From positions 1 to 64,000 of the forward strand of contig JACKMZ010000009.1 of assembly GCA_024235135.1 (NCBI GenBank): a DNA stretch of 64,000 nt, given 5' to 3'. Under the pieces are notes generated by a model, which was not told where the DNA came from, ran no database searches, and was given only the letters and a program-made list of their open reading frames with translations. Shown here in pieces: positions 26,582 to 34,850 of this stretch. The translations under genes were made by a program, and so were the position numbers. Position 1 is the first letter of the stretch. Each line of letters begins with the position of its first letter. Source of the stretch: Gammaproteobacteria bacterium (GTDB taxonomy: Bacteria; Pseudomonadota; Gammaproteobacteria; Competibacterales; Competibacteraceae).

Positions 26582-26647
26582 GGGGTAACTAAAGTTGCGG
26601 GATGCGGGGACCTGACAGGTAGCCGTCAATGTCCTCGGCTTATACGA

Positions 26648-27037
26648 TTATTTGCCGAGTCCCTTCACGGTCTGATTCAATTCTTCCACACGCTTGGTCA
26701 ATTCCTGAACGTCGTCATTGGTGGGTACACCCAAGCGATTCAGCACACGTGCTACGCGATCCTCGAAAACCTGTTCGATTCCATCCCAAGTATCCGTAGC
26801 CCGGCCCCTGACTTTCTCAACCTGCCCCTTTACGCCGTCCAGCGTTTCCTCCGCGACCTTGCGGGTACGGGATTCGATTTTCTCGCCTTCCTTGACCAGC
26901 GATTCGAATAGCCGGCTTCCTTCTTCTTCAGCCTTAGCGAAGGCGCCCAAGCCAGCCAGCCAGATTTGACGGGCAACATCAAGCATATTGAATTCTTGTT
27001 TATCGGTTGGTTTTTCTTTCAGTTTTTTCGCGGTCAT
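26648..27037 (-). CDS. Phasin family protein (granule-associated), copy 1
   Basis: A 129-residue PhaI/PhaF-type phasin. RQIWLAGLGAFAKAEEEGSRLFESLVKEGE forms the amphipathic granule-binding helix. A Lys-rich helical middle follows (ESRTRKVAEETLDGVKGQVEKVRGRA). The C-terminal part, RVARVLNRLGVPTNDDVQEL then TKRVEELNQTVKGL, forms a coiled-coil oligomerisation segment. Phasins coat PHA granules, and related proteins could coat other neutral-lipid bodies. It lies 86 bp after the patatin gene and is closely related to the phasin at 28470-28862. No Lys-Pro-Ala-Ala (PhaF-like) tail is present. Confidence 0.88.
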   Translation of the reverse strand: MTAKKLKEKPTDKQEFNMLDVARQIWLAGLGAFAKAEEEGSRLFESLVKEGEKIESRTRKVAEETLDGVKGQVEKVRGRATDTWDGIEQVFEDRVARVLNRLGVPTNDDVQELTKRVEELNQTVKGLGK

Positions 27038-27123
27038 AAGACAACCTCCTTAATGTTCAGATGCCTGGATGGCGGCTATCTCTGCAAACAGTGTTTCAAT
27101 ACAGCACAGGGTTAAGGCGCGCC

Positions 27124-28350
27124 TTATTGAAATTCATTAAGCGTTCTTTTGAAATTGTGCGTTAGCGAATTTTTATGAATGACGAGTGTTTCCGAATGGG
27201 ACTCCTCTTGTAGACCTGTACTGAAATGGCGATTTTTGTCTTCCAGAATGTCCATGCGCAAAGTGATGCCATGACGCGCCAATATGGGCTCCAGATCTTC
27301 GTAGCGTTCCAGCAGATCGCTGCGAATCGTCTGATAGGCGTGTTCACAGACCCAATACCGATTGGAGAAACTGAACACATTGGCGAAAAACATTTTTTCG
27401 TCATCCCGATCCGGCTCGAACAGGATCACGTCGGCATTCTCGTACTGAGAATCGTAGGCAGCCATGCTGACTTCCAGGCGTGAATGAATTAGCGAGCGAA
27501 AGGTTTGGGACAGCACCACTGGCAGCCCCCCATCCAATAGCGTGTCGTGTTTGGGGATGCCGGCCTGAGCCGCCAAGTTGGCGTCGAAAGGTACGATGGG
27601 GTTGAGGCAGATCACGAGATCGGCGCCTTCGTCCAGCGCGACTGAAGCGTGCATGGTTTTGATCAAGGCGCCGTCGACATAGTGATGCCCTTCGATCTCC
27701 ACGGGAGGGTAAAGACCCGGCAGCGCCGTGCTGGCTTGTAACGCCTTGGATATGGGGATGTGATCATAGCCCGGAGCGCCGAATTTTATGGATTCCCCCG
27801 TGTCGAGTTCCACGGCGATGACATACAGCTTTTGCTGCAATTGGCGAAAATCGTTGCTCCGCCCTTCCTTACCATAGACCTGGGAGAAAAACCGGCTGAT
27901 CGGTTCATTGTCGAAAAAGCCAGTCGGCATGGCCTGGGATAGACTGGTCAGCGATTCCAACAAGCCTTGATCGAAGGGGTTACTGAAGAAACGCCATATC
28001 GAGTCGAAAAACAATTTTGGCAAGGAACTGAGTCGACGTAGATATTCCCCAAATGCCGGGGTCAGGAACATCTGCGGATTGAATGGATGTTCGCTGGGTT
28101 CGTCGCGAATGAAAGTGCGGCACATATCGGCTGTCGTCAGATGATTGACTAGGTTGGCGGCAATCACCGAGCCCGCGCTGACTCCGACGTAGACGTGCAA
28201 TTTGTTGAAATCGATGCTTTCCAGCGCCTCGTCCAACGCCCGCAAGGCGCCTATTTCATATATGACGCCCAACGGGCCGCCACCCGCCAAAGCCAAGCCG
28301 ATGCGTGAACCTTCGGTCGGCTGATAATTCTCGGGCTGGGTTCTCAACAT
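27124..28350 (-). CDS. Patatin-like phospholipase/acylhydrolase, copy 1
   Basis: A 408-residue serine acylhydrolase. The oxyanion glycine loop is ALAGGGPLGVIYEIGAL. The nucleophile elbow is GVSAG with Ser58. The dyad Asp is in VDGALIKT (about D226). No signal peptide is evident, so it is presumably cytoplasmic, on lipid surfaces. It lies between two phasin genes and downstream of a WS/DGAT gene, which suggests it releases fatty acids from stored lipid or trims phospholipid at granules (inference). It is paralogous along its whole length to the patatin at 48.1-49.3 kb (ALAGGGP, PISKA, LPGLYPPVEIE, FANVFSFSNR). Confidence 0.88.
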   Translation of the reverse strand: MLRTQPENYQPTEGSRIGLALAGGGPLGVIYEIGALRALDEALESIDFNKLHVYVGVSAGSVIAANLVNHLTTADMCRTFIRDEPSEHPFNPQMFLTPAFGEYLRRLSSLPKLFFDSIWRFFSNPFDQGLLESLTSLSQAMPTGFFDNEPISRFFSQVYGKEGRSNDFRQLQQKLYVIAVELDTGESIKFGAPGYDHIPISKALQASTALPGLYPPVEIEGHHYVDGALIKTMHASVALDEGADLVICLNPIVPFDANLAAQAGIPKHDTLLDGGLPVVLSQTFRSLIHSRLEVSMAAYDSQYENADVILFEPDRDDEKMFFANVFSFSNRYWVCEHAYQTIRSDLLERYEDLEPILARHGITLRMDILEDKNRHFSTGLQEESHSETLVIHKNSLTHNFKRTLNEFQ

Positions 28351-28469
28351 ATCGCCTCCTTCCTCCTCAGCAGACGGATGGCTGCAACGGATCGGGCGTA
28401 TCCTGGACTGTTAATATTGTGATGAAACTCGTCGGGAACCTCTCGCGGAGCACGGTTACCGCTCATGAG

Positions 28470-28862
28470 TTAGGATTTCGATAGCGATTTTATGCTCTCG
28501 TGCAAGGCTTCAACGCGTTTGGAAAGATCTTCGATATCCTGGGTCGTGGGGACACCCAGGCGATTCAGGACACCGCTTAGCTGGTCTTCGAACATATTCT
28601 CGACTCGGTCCCAGGTATCCGAGGCTTTGCTTTTCGCCGCGTCCACCTTGCCTAACATTTCTTCGATTTTCCCACTCGCCACCTTGCGGGTGCTGCTCTC
28701 AAACTTTTCACCTTCCGTTACGAGGTATTCGAACAGCTTGCTGCCTTCCGTTTCCGCTCTGGTAAAAGCCCCTAAACCAGCCAGCCAAATTCGCCGGGCG
28801 TAATCGACGACAAACTGTGGCCGTTGCTCCTTACCGTTGCCGACATTCAGTTTCTTAACCAT
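28470..28862 (-). CDS. Phasin family protein (granule-associated), copy 2
   Basis: A 130-residue phasin sharing RIWLAGLGAF, EGSKLFEYLVTEGEKFES, TRKVAS and the end VLNRLGVPTTQDIEDLSKRV with copy 1. I chose the ATG at 28862 because AGAGGA precedes it at good spacing and the protein then begins MVKKLNVGNG. An upstream in-frame ATG at 28943 adds 27 residues unlike the family. A possible promoter lies about 110 bp upstream. It sits between WS/DGAT (291 bp) and the patatin gene (119 bp), all on one strand. Confidence 0.87.
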   Translation of the reverse strand: MVKKLNVGNGKEQRPQFVVDYARRIWLAGLGAFTRAETEGSKLFEYLVTEGEKFESSTRKVASGKIEEMLGKVDAAKSKASDTWDRVENMFEDQLSGVLNRLGVPTTQDIEDLSKRVEALHESIKSLSKS

Positions 28863-28970
28863 TGTCGAAATCCTCTGCGAAGCCCTACTACAATCAACGC
28901 TAGCAATATCTTTATCCATAAAAATCAGAGCGTTGTTAGCCAATTGCCGATCTCCGAAGCAATGCGAAGC

Positions 28971-28999
28971 ATAACATCTGGATTGTTATAATCTAACAA
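28971..28999 (-). promoter_or_regulatory. Possible promoter and palindrome upstream of phasin copy 2
   Basis: On the minus strand TTGTTA (28994-28999) and TGTTAT (28971-28976) are 17 bp apart, four of six matches each. The upstream part overlaps the palindrome TGTTA-N5-TAACA (28984-28998), which could be an operator. This is a weak prediction, useful mainly because the gene is 291 bp from the preceding one. Confidence 0.35.
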
Positions 29000-29153
29000 A
29001 TCCGACTAGAACAAACACACTAATCTCGCGATAATCCGGCATGCCGTGAACCCTGCTTTTCGACTGGATAATACCGCTTTCCATCGATTGAAGATTAGAA
29101 ACAAGCCCAGCGCATTTTATTGAGCCACTCGCGAATGTTTCTAGGGTATCCGT

Positions 29154-30605
29154 CTAAGCGTCAGTATCCAGGGTTTCTCCCCATGGTTCCATGATGGTGG
29201 TCAGTAATAGATTTTCGAATTCCCGACCAAATCGGCTGATGACGGATTCGGGATCGTCGACCATGTTGCTGTCGGTAATCAAGCCGAACTGCACAAAGCC
29301 GTTGTAAGTCAGAATACTGACCCCCATTCCGATGCTGCCCGATTGGGGAACCCAAAACATCATTTCCCGGACTTTGGCGCCCGCGAAGTACAGGGGCATC
29401 TGTGGGCCGGGAACGTTGGTCATCACGGCCGTGGCTTTTTTGCTGAGGATTTTGATGGCAGAGGCTTGCACGATCTTGGGACTCAAACCCAAAGTGCCCA
29501 ACAAGCCCAGTGCCAGGATAGCCTGGTAGGAGCCCTTCAGTTGCTCCATGCGTTCTTTTACTTCGAACAGGCGGGTCAGCGGATCTTCGATGCCGATCGG
29601 CAAAGTCAGGAAAACCAGCCCGAAAAAGTTGCCGAGATTATGGGCCTTGTCCAAGGGACGTAGATTAACCGGGACGGTAGCCCGGATTTCCAAGCCCTCG
29701 ACGCACTCGCCTTGATCAGCCAAGTAGGCGCGCAAGGCTCCCGCCACACACGATAGCAGTACGTCATTAATCGAGCAGTTCAACGCCTTGCCGATTGCCT
29801 TAACTTCCGCTAATGGCAAAGGCTCGATCCAGGCTACGCGTTTGGAAACGCCCGGTTTGCCTTTAAACAGGGTGGATGGATCATCCGCCATCACCAACAG
29901 TTTCGCCGCTTCCGAAAGAAGACCAACTCCTTGTTTAGCGTATCCGGGCAAGTCCGGCGCATGGCGAACCACTTCCATGCCTTCCTCCAGCAGGTGCTGA
30001 CCGGCTTTGACGGCGTTGTCCACAGCCTCCAAGGGATGGAACAAGAGCTCGAAAATTCCACCTTCCCCTTTGTGCTCAGCATTCCGTCGATGTTTGGGAA
30101 GAGCGGTGGGAATCGGGGTGTGGGTGACCTGTTCGGTGGGGGACATCGTCGTCATTGACAACAACACGTGGATCAGCGCGATGCCATCGGCGTAGCAATG
30201 ATGAATGCGCCCGATCAGCGCGCTGCCTCCCTGGTAGTCTTCGACAAGATAGTATTGCCAGAGCGGTTTGGAGGGGTCCAACGGGGTGCTCATCAAATCG
30301 CTGACCAATTCCTCCAATTCCTTTTTCCCGCCGTTCCCCGCTAGACCGATGCGGCGGACGTGACTGTTCAGCGTAAAGTGCGGATCGGTTTCCCAATAAA
30401 AACCGCCGGCGTGGTGCACTGGCTTTTGCTTGAAGCGGCGGTGGCTGAGGAACAGCGTGGCTATGGTTTGGCGCAAGGCGTCCAGGGTGAGCCTGTCTTC
30501 AAAAACCATGACCGAGGTGATCATCATCAAGTTATAGGGGCGATCCATTCGCAGCCAAGCTGTGTCGATGCTCGACATGTGTTCACGTTCGGGTGCAGCG
30601 GACAT
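29154..30605 (-). CDS. Wax ester synthase / diacylglycerol acyltransferase (WS/DGAT)
   Basis: A 483-residue bifunctional acyltransferase that makes wax esters and/or triacylglycerol from acyl-CoA at the membrane. The catalytic motif HHxxxDG is IHHCYADGIALIH (H135, H136, D140, G141), preceded by PLW at about 114. SINDVLLSCVAGALRAYL is the ND motif, and NVPGPQMPLYFAGAKV is near the C-terminus. The length fits the Acinetobacter/Marinobacter type. Start M1 or M10 is possible. It heads the phasin-patatin-phasin run and is divergent from the acyl-CoA-binding protein gene. Confidence 0.93.
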   Translation of the reverse strand: MSAAPEREHMSSIDTAWLRMDRPYNLMMITSVMVFEDRLTLDALRQTIATLFLSHRRFKQKPVHHAGGFYWETDPHFTLNSHVRRIGLAGNGGKKELEELVSDLMSTPLDPSKPLWQYYLVEDYQGGSALIGRIHHCYADGIALIHVLLSMTTMSPTEQVTHTPIPTALPKHRRNAEHKGEGGIFELLFHPLEAVDNAVKAGQHLLEEGMEVVRHAPDLPGYAKQGVGLLSEAAKLLVMADDPSTLFKGKPGVSKRVAWIEPLPLAEVKAIGKALNCSINDVLLSCVAGALRAYLADQGECVEGLEIRATVPVNLRPLDKAHNLGNFFGLVFLTLPIGIEDPLTRLFEVKERMEQLKGSYQAILALGLLGTLGLSPKIVQASAIKILSKKATAVMTNVPGPQMPLYFAGAKVREMMFWVPQSGSIGMGVSILTYNGFVQFGLITDSNMVDDPESVISRFGREFENLLLTTIMEPWGETLDTDA

Positions 30606-30834
30606 ATTCGGGAATCTAACCTTGTCTGGGAGTTTAATAAGCAGCCAGTATCACCATTGCGGTTCCACACCCGTAGCCGGTGCTCGAACGGGTCTCCTGG
30701 GTACCGCAGTTAGCATTGCCAGCCATGCCTTATCGCCATTACACTTCACACTCGGCAAGTGTAGCAGATCCATTGTTTTGCCTAATGAGATAAGCTCAGT
30801 TTTATCATTTTTACCACCTGTTCGAGGAGTGACC

Positions 30835-31107
30835 ATGTCAGACTTAGAAGCCCGCTTCAAAACCGCCTCAGAAGAAGTCCTCAAGCTCAGCAAGCGCCCC
30901 GACAACAAAACCAATCTGCAGCTTTACAGCCTTTTCAAACAGGGTTCGTCGGGCGACGTGCAAGGAGAGCGGCCGGGGTTCACCGATTTGATTGGTCGCG
31001 CCAAATACGATGCCTGGGCCAAACTGGCGGGCACCGGCCAGGAAGAGGCGATGCAAAAATACATCGACGTGGTCGAGGACCTGAAGGCCAAGGATCAAGG
31101 CGCCTGA
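30835..31107 (+). CDS. Acyl-CoA-binding protein (ACBP)
   Basis: A 90-residue stand-alone ACBP that binds long-chain acyl-CoA in the cytoplasm. It shows the four-helix pattern and signature residues: DNKTNLQLYSLFKQGSSGDV (YxLxKQ, GD) and KYDAWAKLAGTGQEEAMQKYI (KxxAW, MxxYI). The family is almost universal in eukaryotes but patchy in bacteria. The ATG at 30835 follows GAGGAGTGACC. The gene is divergent from WS/DGAT with 229 bp between, so it probably feeds or buffers acyl-CoA for lipid synthesis. Confidence 0.93.
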   Translation: MSDLEARFKTASEEVLKLSKRPDNKTNLQLYSLFKQGSSGDVQGERPGFTDLIGRAKYDAWAKLAGTGQEEAMQKYIDVVEDLKAKDQGA

Positions 31108-31135
31108 TACTGAAACCCAGTTCAGGGACTGTGCT

Positions 31136-31183
31136 TCCCTCCGCTTAAGGCCGTTGGATAAGCGCGGCGTATTAGCGGAGGGA
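31136..31183 (+). promoter_or_regulatory. Hairpin that would mask the PrxQ ribosome binding site
   Basis: TCCCTCCGCT (31136-31145) and AGCGGAGGGA (31174-31183) form a perfect 10-bp stem with a 28-base loop. The right arm contains most of the Shine-Dalgarno GGAGGGAGG (31178-31186) of the following gene. No T-run follows, so it is not a standard terminator of the ACBP gene. Translation control is an inference from geometry. Confidence 0.5.
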
Positions 31184-31190
31184 GGCTGGT

Positions 31191-31670
31191 TTGGGCCATT
31201 CGCGCGTGCGATTGCAAATCGGCGATCCAGCGCCGGCGTTTGTCGGCCTCACCGGTGATGGAAAAACCATCGGCCTGCGCGATTTCGCCGGAAAGAAGTT
31301 GGTACTGTATTTTTACCCCAAGGACGATACGCCGGGTTGTACCCGGCAAGCCTGTTCACTGCGGGACTACAATGCACAGATCAAGGAACGGGGTGCGGAG
31401 ATTCTCGGGGTATCCACCCAGGATGCGGCGTCCCATGAACGCTTTAGCCGTAAACATCGACTGAACTTCCCCCTGCTGGCCGATGCCGACAAGGCCGTCA
31501 GCCAGGCGTATGGCGCGATGGGCGGCGGGGGACTGCTGGGCGTCGCGATGGACCTGCTGGGTTTGGCCCGGCGCATCACCTTTATCATTGATGAGCAAGG
31601 CCGGATCGCGCAGATTATCGACAGCCCCGATTGTTCCAATCATGCGCGCGAAGTGCTGGGTCTGCTCTGA
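31191..31670 (+). CDS. bcp: Thioredoxin-dependent peroxiredoxin, Bcp/PrxQ type
   Basis: A 159-residue peroxiredoxin: GDPAPAFVGLTGDGKTIGLR, then LYFYPKDDTPGCTRQAC with peroxidatic C50 and resolving C55 five residues later, the PrxQ arrangement. The C-terminal half has HRLNFPLLADADKAVSQAYG and ARRITFIIDEQGRIAQII. It reduces hydrogen and lipid hydroperoxides using thioredoxin. The start is TTG at 31191 because the strong GGAGGGAGG lies just before it; GTG at 31206 is an alternative. It follows ACBP by 83 bp and precedes an NADH dehydrogenase-like gene by 9 bp. Confidence 0.92.
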   Translation: MGHSRVRLQIGDPAPAFVGLTGDGKTIGLRDFAGKKLVLYFYPKDDTPGCTRQACSLRDYNAQIKERGAEILGVSTQDAASHERFSRKHRLNFPLLADADKAVSQAYGAMGGGGLLGVAMDLLGLARRITFIIDEQGRIAQIIDSPDCSNHAREVLGLL

Positions 31671-31679
31671 TAGCGGTCC

Positions 31680-32789
31680 GTGAGAGTTGTCATCGTCGGC
31701 GGCGGCTATGCCGGTATGGCGGTACTCATCAGTCTGCGTCAAAGCGCGGTCGATGTGGAACTGCATCTGATCGATCCCAGCCCCTTTCACTGCAAACTCA
31801 CCCACCTACAGCAAACTCTGCGTCGCCCCTGGGTTGAATGCCGAGTCGCTTTGGCCGATTTGGCCGAGCGTTTCGCATTCACTCATCATCGTTGGGCTTT
31901 GCCTATCGACAGTGAGCAGCTCCTTCAGTGGCAAGCGCAACGCCGTATCCGGCTTCCTACCGGTGTTCTCGATTTCGATTATGCCGTCATCGCCACCGGT
32001 TCCCGACCCCGCGCCATGCCCAAGGGGTCGGATGTTTATGATCAGTGCGATTTTCTGCGCCAGGAGGGTCAGGACGTCCTGGCTCGCTATCTGGAGCGCA
32101 CCCGTTTTCAGCGTCGCGGTATCAACGTCGTGGGGGCGGGGCCGAGCGGGCTGCAGTTTTTATTCGAATTGCACGGGTTGCTATCGGAACTGGGCTACGA
32201 CGATCGCCTGCGCTTGATCGATGGGCGGACCCGATTATTGCCGCAACTGCCCGAGGGCTTCGATCGTCACCTTCGCCAGCGATTGGCCGGGGCGGGTATC
32301 GAGTATCTCCCCGGCACCCGCTATCTGGGCGCCCACGATGGCGCGATCGAAGTGCAGGACAACTCGGGGAAATACCGCCTGACTTCATCGCTGACGCTGC
32401 TGTTCCCCGGTGTCGAACCTTATCCCGAAGCTTTGCGCGCCAACCGGTATGGGCGTCTGAAAGTGGCGGACCGACTGCTATGGAATGTTTTCGCGGCCGG
32501 CGATTGCGTTCGTTTCGATGGCTCGGGTCTGAACACGTTGAGCGCGCAGGCCGCCGTGCGTAAAGGCAAACAAGTGGCGGAAAATATCAAGCGGGTCCAC
32601 CAAGGCCGTTGGCCCCGCCTCTATGCGCATCCCGATCGAGGTTTTCTGGTGAGTCTGGGTCCCTGGGATGCGCTAGGTTGGCTGCTCGTCCCGCTGAATC
32701 GGGTGACTGGGCTGAGCGCCTTCATCGCCAAGGAAATGGTGGAAAAACAGTGGGATTTGTTTCTGGAAGGGATAGACACCTATTTTTAA
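31680..32789 (+). CDS. FAD-dependent pyridine nucleotide-disulfide oxidoreductase, type II NADH dehydrogenase-like
   Basis: A 369-residue flavoprotein with FAD site VVIVGGGYAGMAVLISL, NAD-site INVVGAGPSGLQFLFEL, YAVIATGSRPRAM, and second FAD motif VFAAGDCVRFDGSGLNTLSAQAAVRKG. The short length and absence of redox Cys resemble Ndh-2/sulfide:quinone reductase relatives; the active-site cysteines of SQR are absent. It probably passes electrons from NAD(P)H to a quinone. The C-terminal FIAKEMVEKQWDLFLEG could be an amphipathic membrane helix. The start is GTG at 31680, 9 bp after PrxQ, so they are likely cotranscribed. Confidence 0.85.
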   Translation: MRVVIVGGGYAGMAVLISLRQSAVDVELHLIDPSPFHCKLTHLQQTLRRPWVECRVALADLAERFAFTHHRWALPIDSEQLLQWQAQRRIRLPTGVLDFDYAVIATGSRPRAMPKGSDVYDQCDFLRQEGQDVLARYLERTRFQRRGINVVGAGPSGLQFLFELHGLLSELGYDDRLRLIDGRTRLLPQLPEGFDRHLRQRLAGAGIEYLPGTRYLGAHDGAIEVQDNSGKYRLTSSLTLLFPGVEPYPEALRANRYGRLKVADRLLWNVFAAGDCVRFDGSGLNTLSAQAAVRKGKQVAENIKRVHQGRWPRLYAHPDRGFLVSLGPWDALGWLLVPLNRVTGLSAFIAKEMVEKQWDLFLEGIDTYF

Positions 32790-32971
32790 GACAGGCGGGG
32801 ACGGTTTGGCTGGATTACCATGGCCTGTCCGCATACAATTCAAGACCATTTGACGCTGTTAGGGGCGGTGTCGAGCGGCCAAAAAAATTCGCGGCCCATA
32901 TCGCGTCTCCTGCAGTCCACGCGCCAGCTTAATCACAACGCCAGCTTAACCCCAACCGAAGAGAGGTAGAC

Positions 32972-34648
32972 ATGGTGGAACGCGAAAGTATGGAATATGA
33001 CGTCGTCATCGTCGGCGCCGGTCCATCCGGGCTCACGGCAGCCATCCGACTGATGCAGCTAGCCGCTGAAAAAGAACAGGAAATCACCGTTTGTGTCCTG
33101 GAGAAAGGTTCCGCGGTCGGCTCTCACATTCTGTCTGGTGCGGTGTTCGAACCCCGTACCCTGAACGAGCTGATTCCGGACTGGAAGGAAAAAGGTGCGC
33201 CACTCGATGTGCCCGCCACGGATGACAACTTTGTCATGTTGCTCAACAGCACGACGGCAGTGCCGATGCCGACCCCGCCACAGATGTACAACCACGGCAA
33301 TTTCATCATTAGTGAAGCGAATTTCACACGCTGGTTGGCGACCCAGGCGGAAGAACTCGGCGTGGAGATCTATCCGGGTTTTCCCGCGGCCCAGGTGATC
33401 TACAACGACGACGGCAGCGTGGGCGGCGTGATCACGGTTGATAAGGGATTCGATAAGAATTGGCAGCCTACCGACAACTTCGAACCTGGCATGGAACTGC
33501 GCGCCAAATACACGATGTTCGCCGAAGGATGCCGGGGATCGCTCACGCGCACCCTGGAAGAGAAATTCAAGCTGCGCGAGAACATGGACCCGGACATCTA
33601 TGGCAAGACCCAGGCCGATCCCCAAACCTACGGTGTCGGTGTTAAGGAAATCTGGGAAATCAAGCCTGAAAAGCATAAACAAGGCACGATCATGCATACC
33701 GTAGGTTGGCCGCTGGACGCTGGTACCTATGGTGGCTCCTTTATTTACCACATCGAGAATAATCAGGTGGCGGTCGGTTTCGTGGTGGGACTCGACTATA
33801 GCAACCCGCATATCAGCCCATTCGACGAATTCCAACGTTTCAAGACGCATCCCAAAATCCGTCCTTTGTTCGAAGGCGGCAAGCGTGTTTCCTACGGCGC
33901 CCGCGCCTTGAACGAAGGGGGTTGGCAGTCGATACCCAAGTTGACCTTCCCCGGCGGCATGTTGATCGGCTGTTCGGCCGGCTTTCTCAACACGCCCAAG
34001 ATCAAGGGTATACACACCGCCATGAAGTCTGCCATGGTGGCGGCTGAAGAAACCTTCGAGGCGTTGGTTCAGGGAGGCACCACCAAGGAACTGGTCAGCT
34101 ATCCACGCAAATTGCTCAAGGAAAGCTGGTTGGGTCAGGAACTTTACGTTGCGCGCAATGTGCGCCCCTCCTTCCAGTGGGGCATGTGGGCGGCTCTGGC
34201 TTACGCCGGTTTGGATACTTATGTGTTCCGTGGCAAGGCGCCCTGGACGCTGCATTTCAAACACGCCGACAATCAAACGTTGAAGAAGGCCAGCGAGGCT
34301 CCCAAGATCGACTATCCTAAGCCGGACGGAGTGATTTCCTTCGACAAATTGTCGTCGGTGTATCTGTCCAACACCCATCATGGCGAGCACCAGCCGGCGC
34401 ACTTGACTCTCAAGGACCCGGCGATTCCGATCTCCTACAACCTGGCTTTGTACGATGCGCCCGAACAGCGTTATTGCCCGGCCGGCGTTTATGAGATCGT
34501 CACCGATGACGACGGAAGCAATCCCAGCATGCAGATCAATTTCTCGAACTGCGTGCACTGCAAGACCTGTGATATCAAGGACCCCAAGCAGAACATCGTC
34601 TGGGTTACGCCGGAAGGCGGCGACGGTCCCGAATATCCCAATATGTGA
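32972..34648 (+). CDS. Electron transfer flavoprotein-ubiquinone oxidoreductase
   Basis: A 558-residue ETF-QO that moves electrons from ETF (acyl-CoA dehydrogenases) to ubiquinone. FAD site VVIVGAGPSGLTAAIRL, then KGSAVGSHILSGAVFEP and GMELRAKYTMFAEGCRGSLT. The membrane-contact region is GGTYGGSFIYHIEN-like, and AGFLNTPKIKGIHTAMKSAM is present. The C-terminal 4Fe-4S domain is RYCPAGVYEI ... NFSNCVHCKTCDIKDPKQNI. It links beta-oxidation to respiration, consistent with the lipid-storage genes upstream. A hairpin terminator follows the stop. Confidence 0.96.
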   Translation: MVERESMEYDVVIVGAGPSGLTAAIRLMQLAAEKEQEITVCVLEKGSAVGSHILSGAVFEPRTLNELIPDWKEKGAPLDVPATDDNFVMLLNSTTAVPMPTPPQMYNHGNFIISEANFTRWLATQAEELGVEIYPGFPAAQVIYNDDGSVGGVITVDKGFDKNWQPTDNFEPGMELRAKYTMFAEGCRGSLTRTLEEKFKLRENMDPDIYGKTQADPQTYGVGVKEIWEIKPEKHKQGTIMHTVGWPLDAGTYGGSFIYHIENNQVAVGFVVGLDYSNPHISPFDEFQRFKTHPKIRPLFEGGKRVSYGARALNEGGWQSIPKLTFPGGMLIGCSAGFLNTPKIKGIHTAMKSAMVAAEETFEALVQGGTTKELVSYPRKLLKESWLGQELYVARNVRPSFQWGMWAALAYAGLDTYVFRGKAPWTLHFKHADNQTLKKASEAPKIDYPKPDGVISFDKLSSVYLSNTHHGEHQPAHLTLKDPAIPISYNLALYDAPEQRYCPAGVYEIVTDDDGSNPSMQINFSNCVHCKTCDIKDPKQNIVWVTPEGGDGPEYPNM

Positions 34649-34682
34649 TGAGTCGGTGATCCTTGACTGATCTTCCGCTTGC

Positions 34683-34711
34683 AACCCCCCATCCAACGGG
34701 GGGTTGATTTT
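34683..34711 (+). terminator. Rho-independent terminator after ETF-QO
   Basis: AACCCCCC (34683-34690) pairs with GGGGGGTT (34698-34705), with a 7-base loop and a following GATTTT. It lies 34 bp after the ETF-QO stop, in the expected place for ending that transcript. Confidence 0.8.
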
Positions 34712-34804
34712 GTCGACGGGCATCCCAGGGAGGGCTTTGCTCAAGGGTTACGAACTAGTCAGCATGTTGAACTCCCGAGACCTACGGTGGTCAATAGTCA
34801 ATGG

Positions 34805-34821
34805 TTCAAATCGAATTTGAA
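34805..34821. repeat. Perfect 7-bp inverted repeat before the Bax inhibitor-1 gene
   Basis: TTCAAAT-CGA-ATTTGAA, 29 bp upstream of the ATG at 34851. It is a possible operator; the short AT-rich arms keep confidence low. Confidence 0.3.
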
Positions 34822-34850
34822 ATGAATGGGTATTTGGAGGCCAATACGCA

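Noticed and set aside
33059..34744. A 561-codon open frame on the minus strand across the ETF-QO gene
   Set aside because: It is antisense to a full, motif-rich ETF-QO coding sequence, shows no recognisable domain and is explained by high-GC codon bias removing stops.
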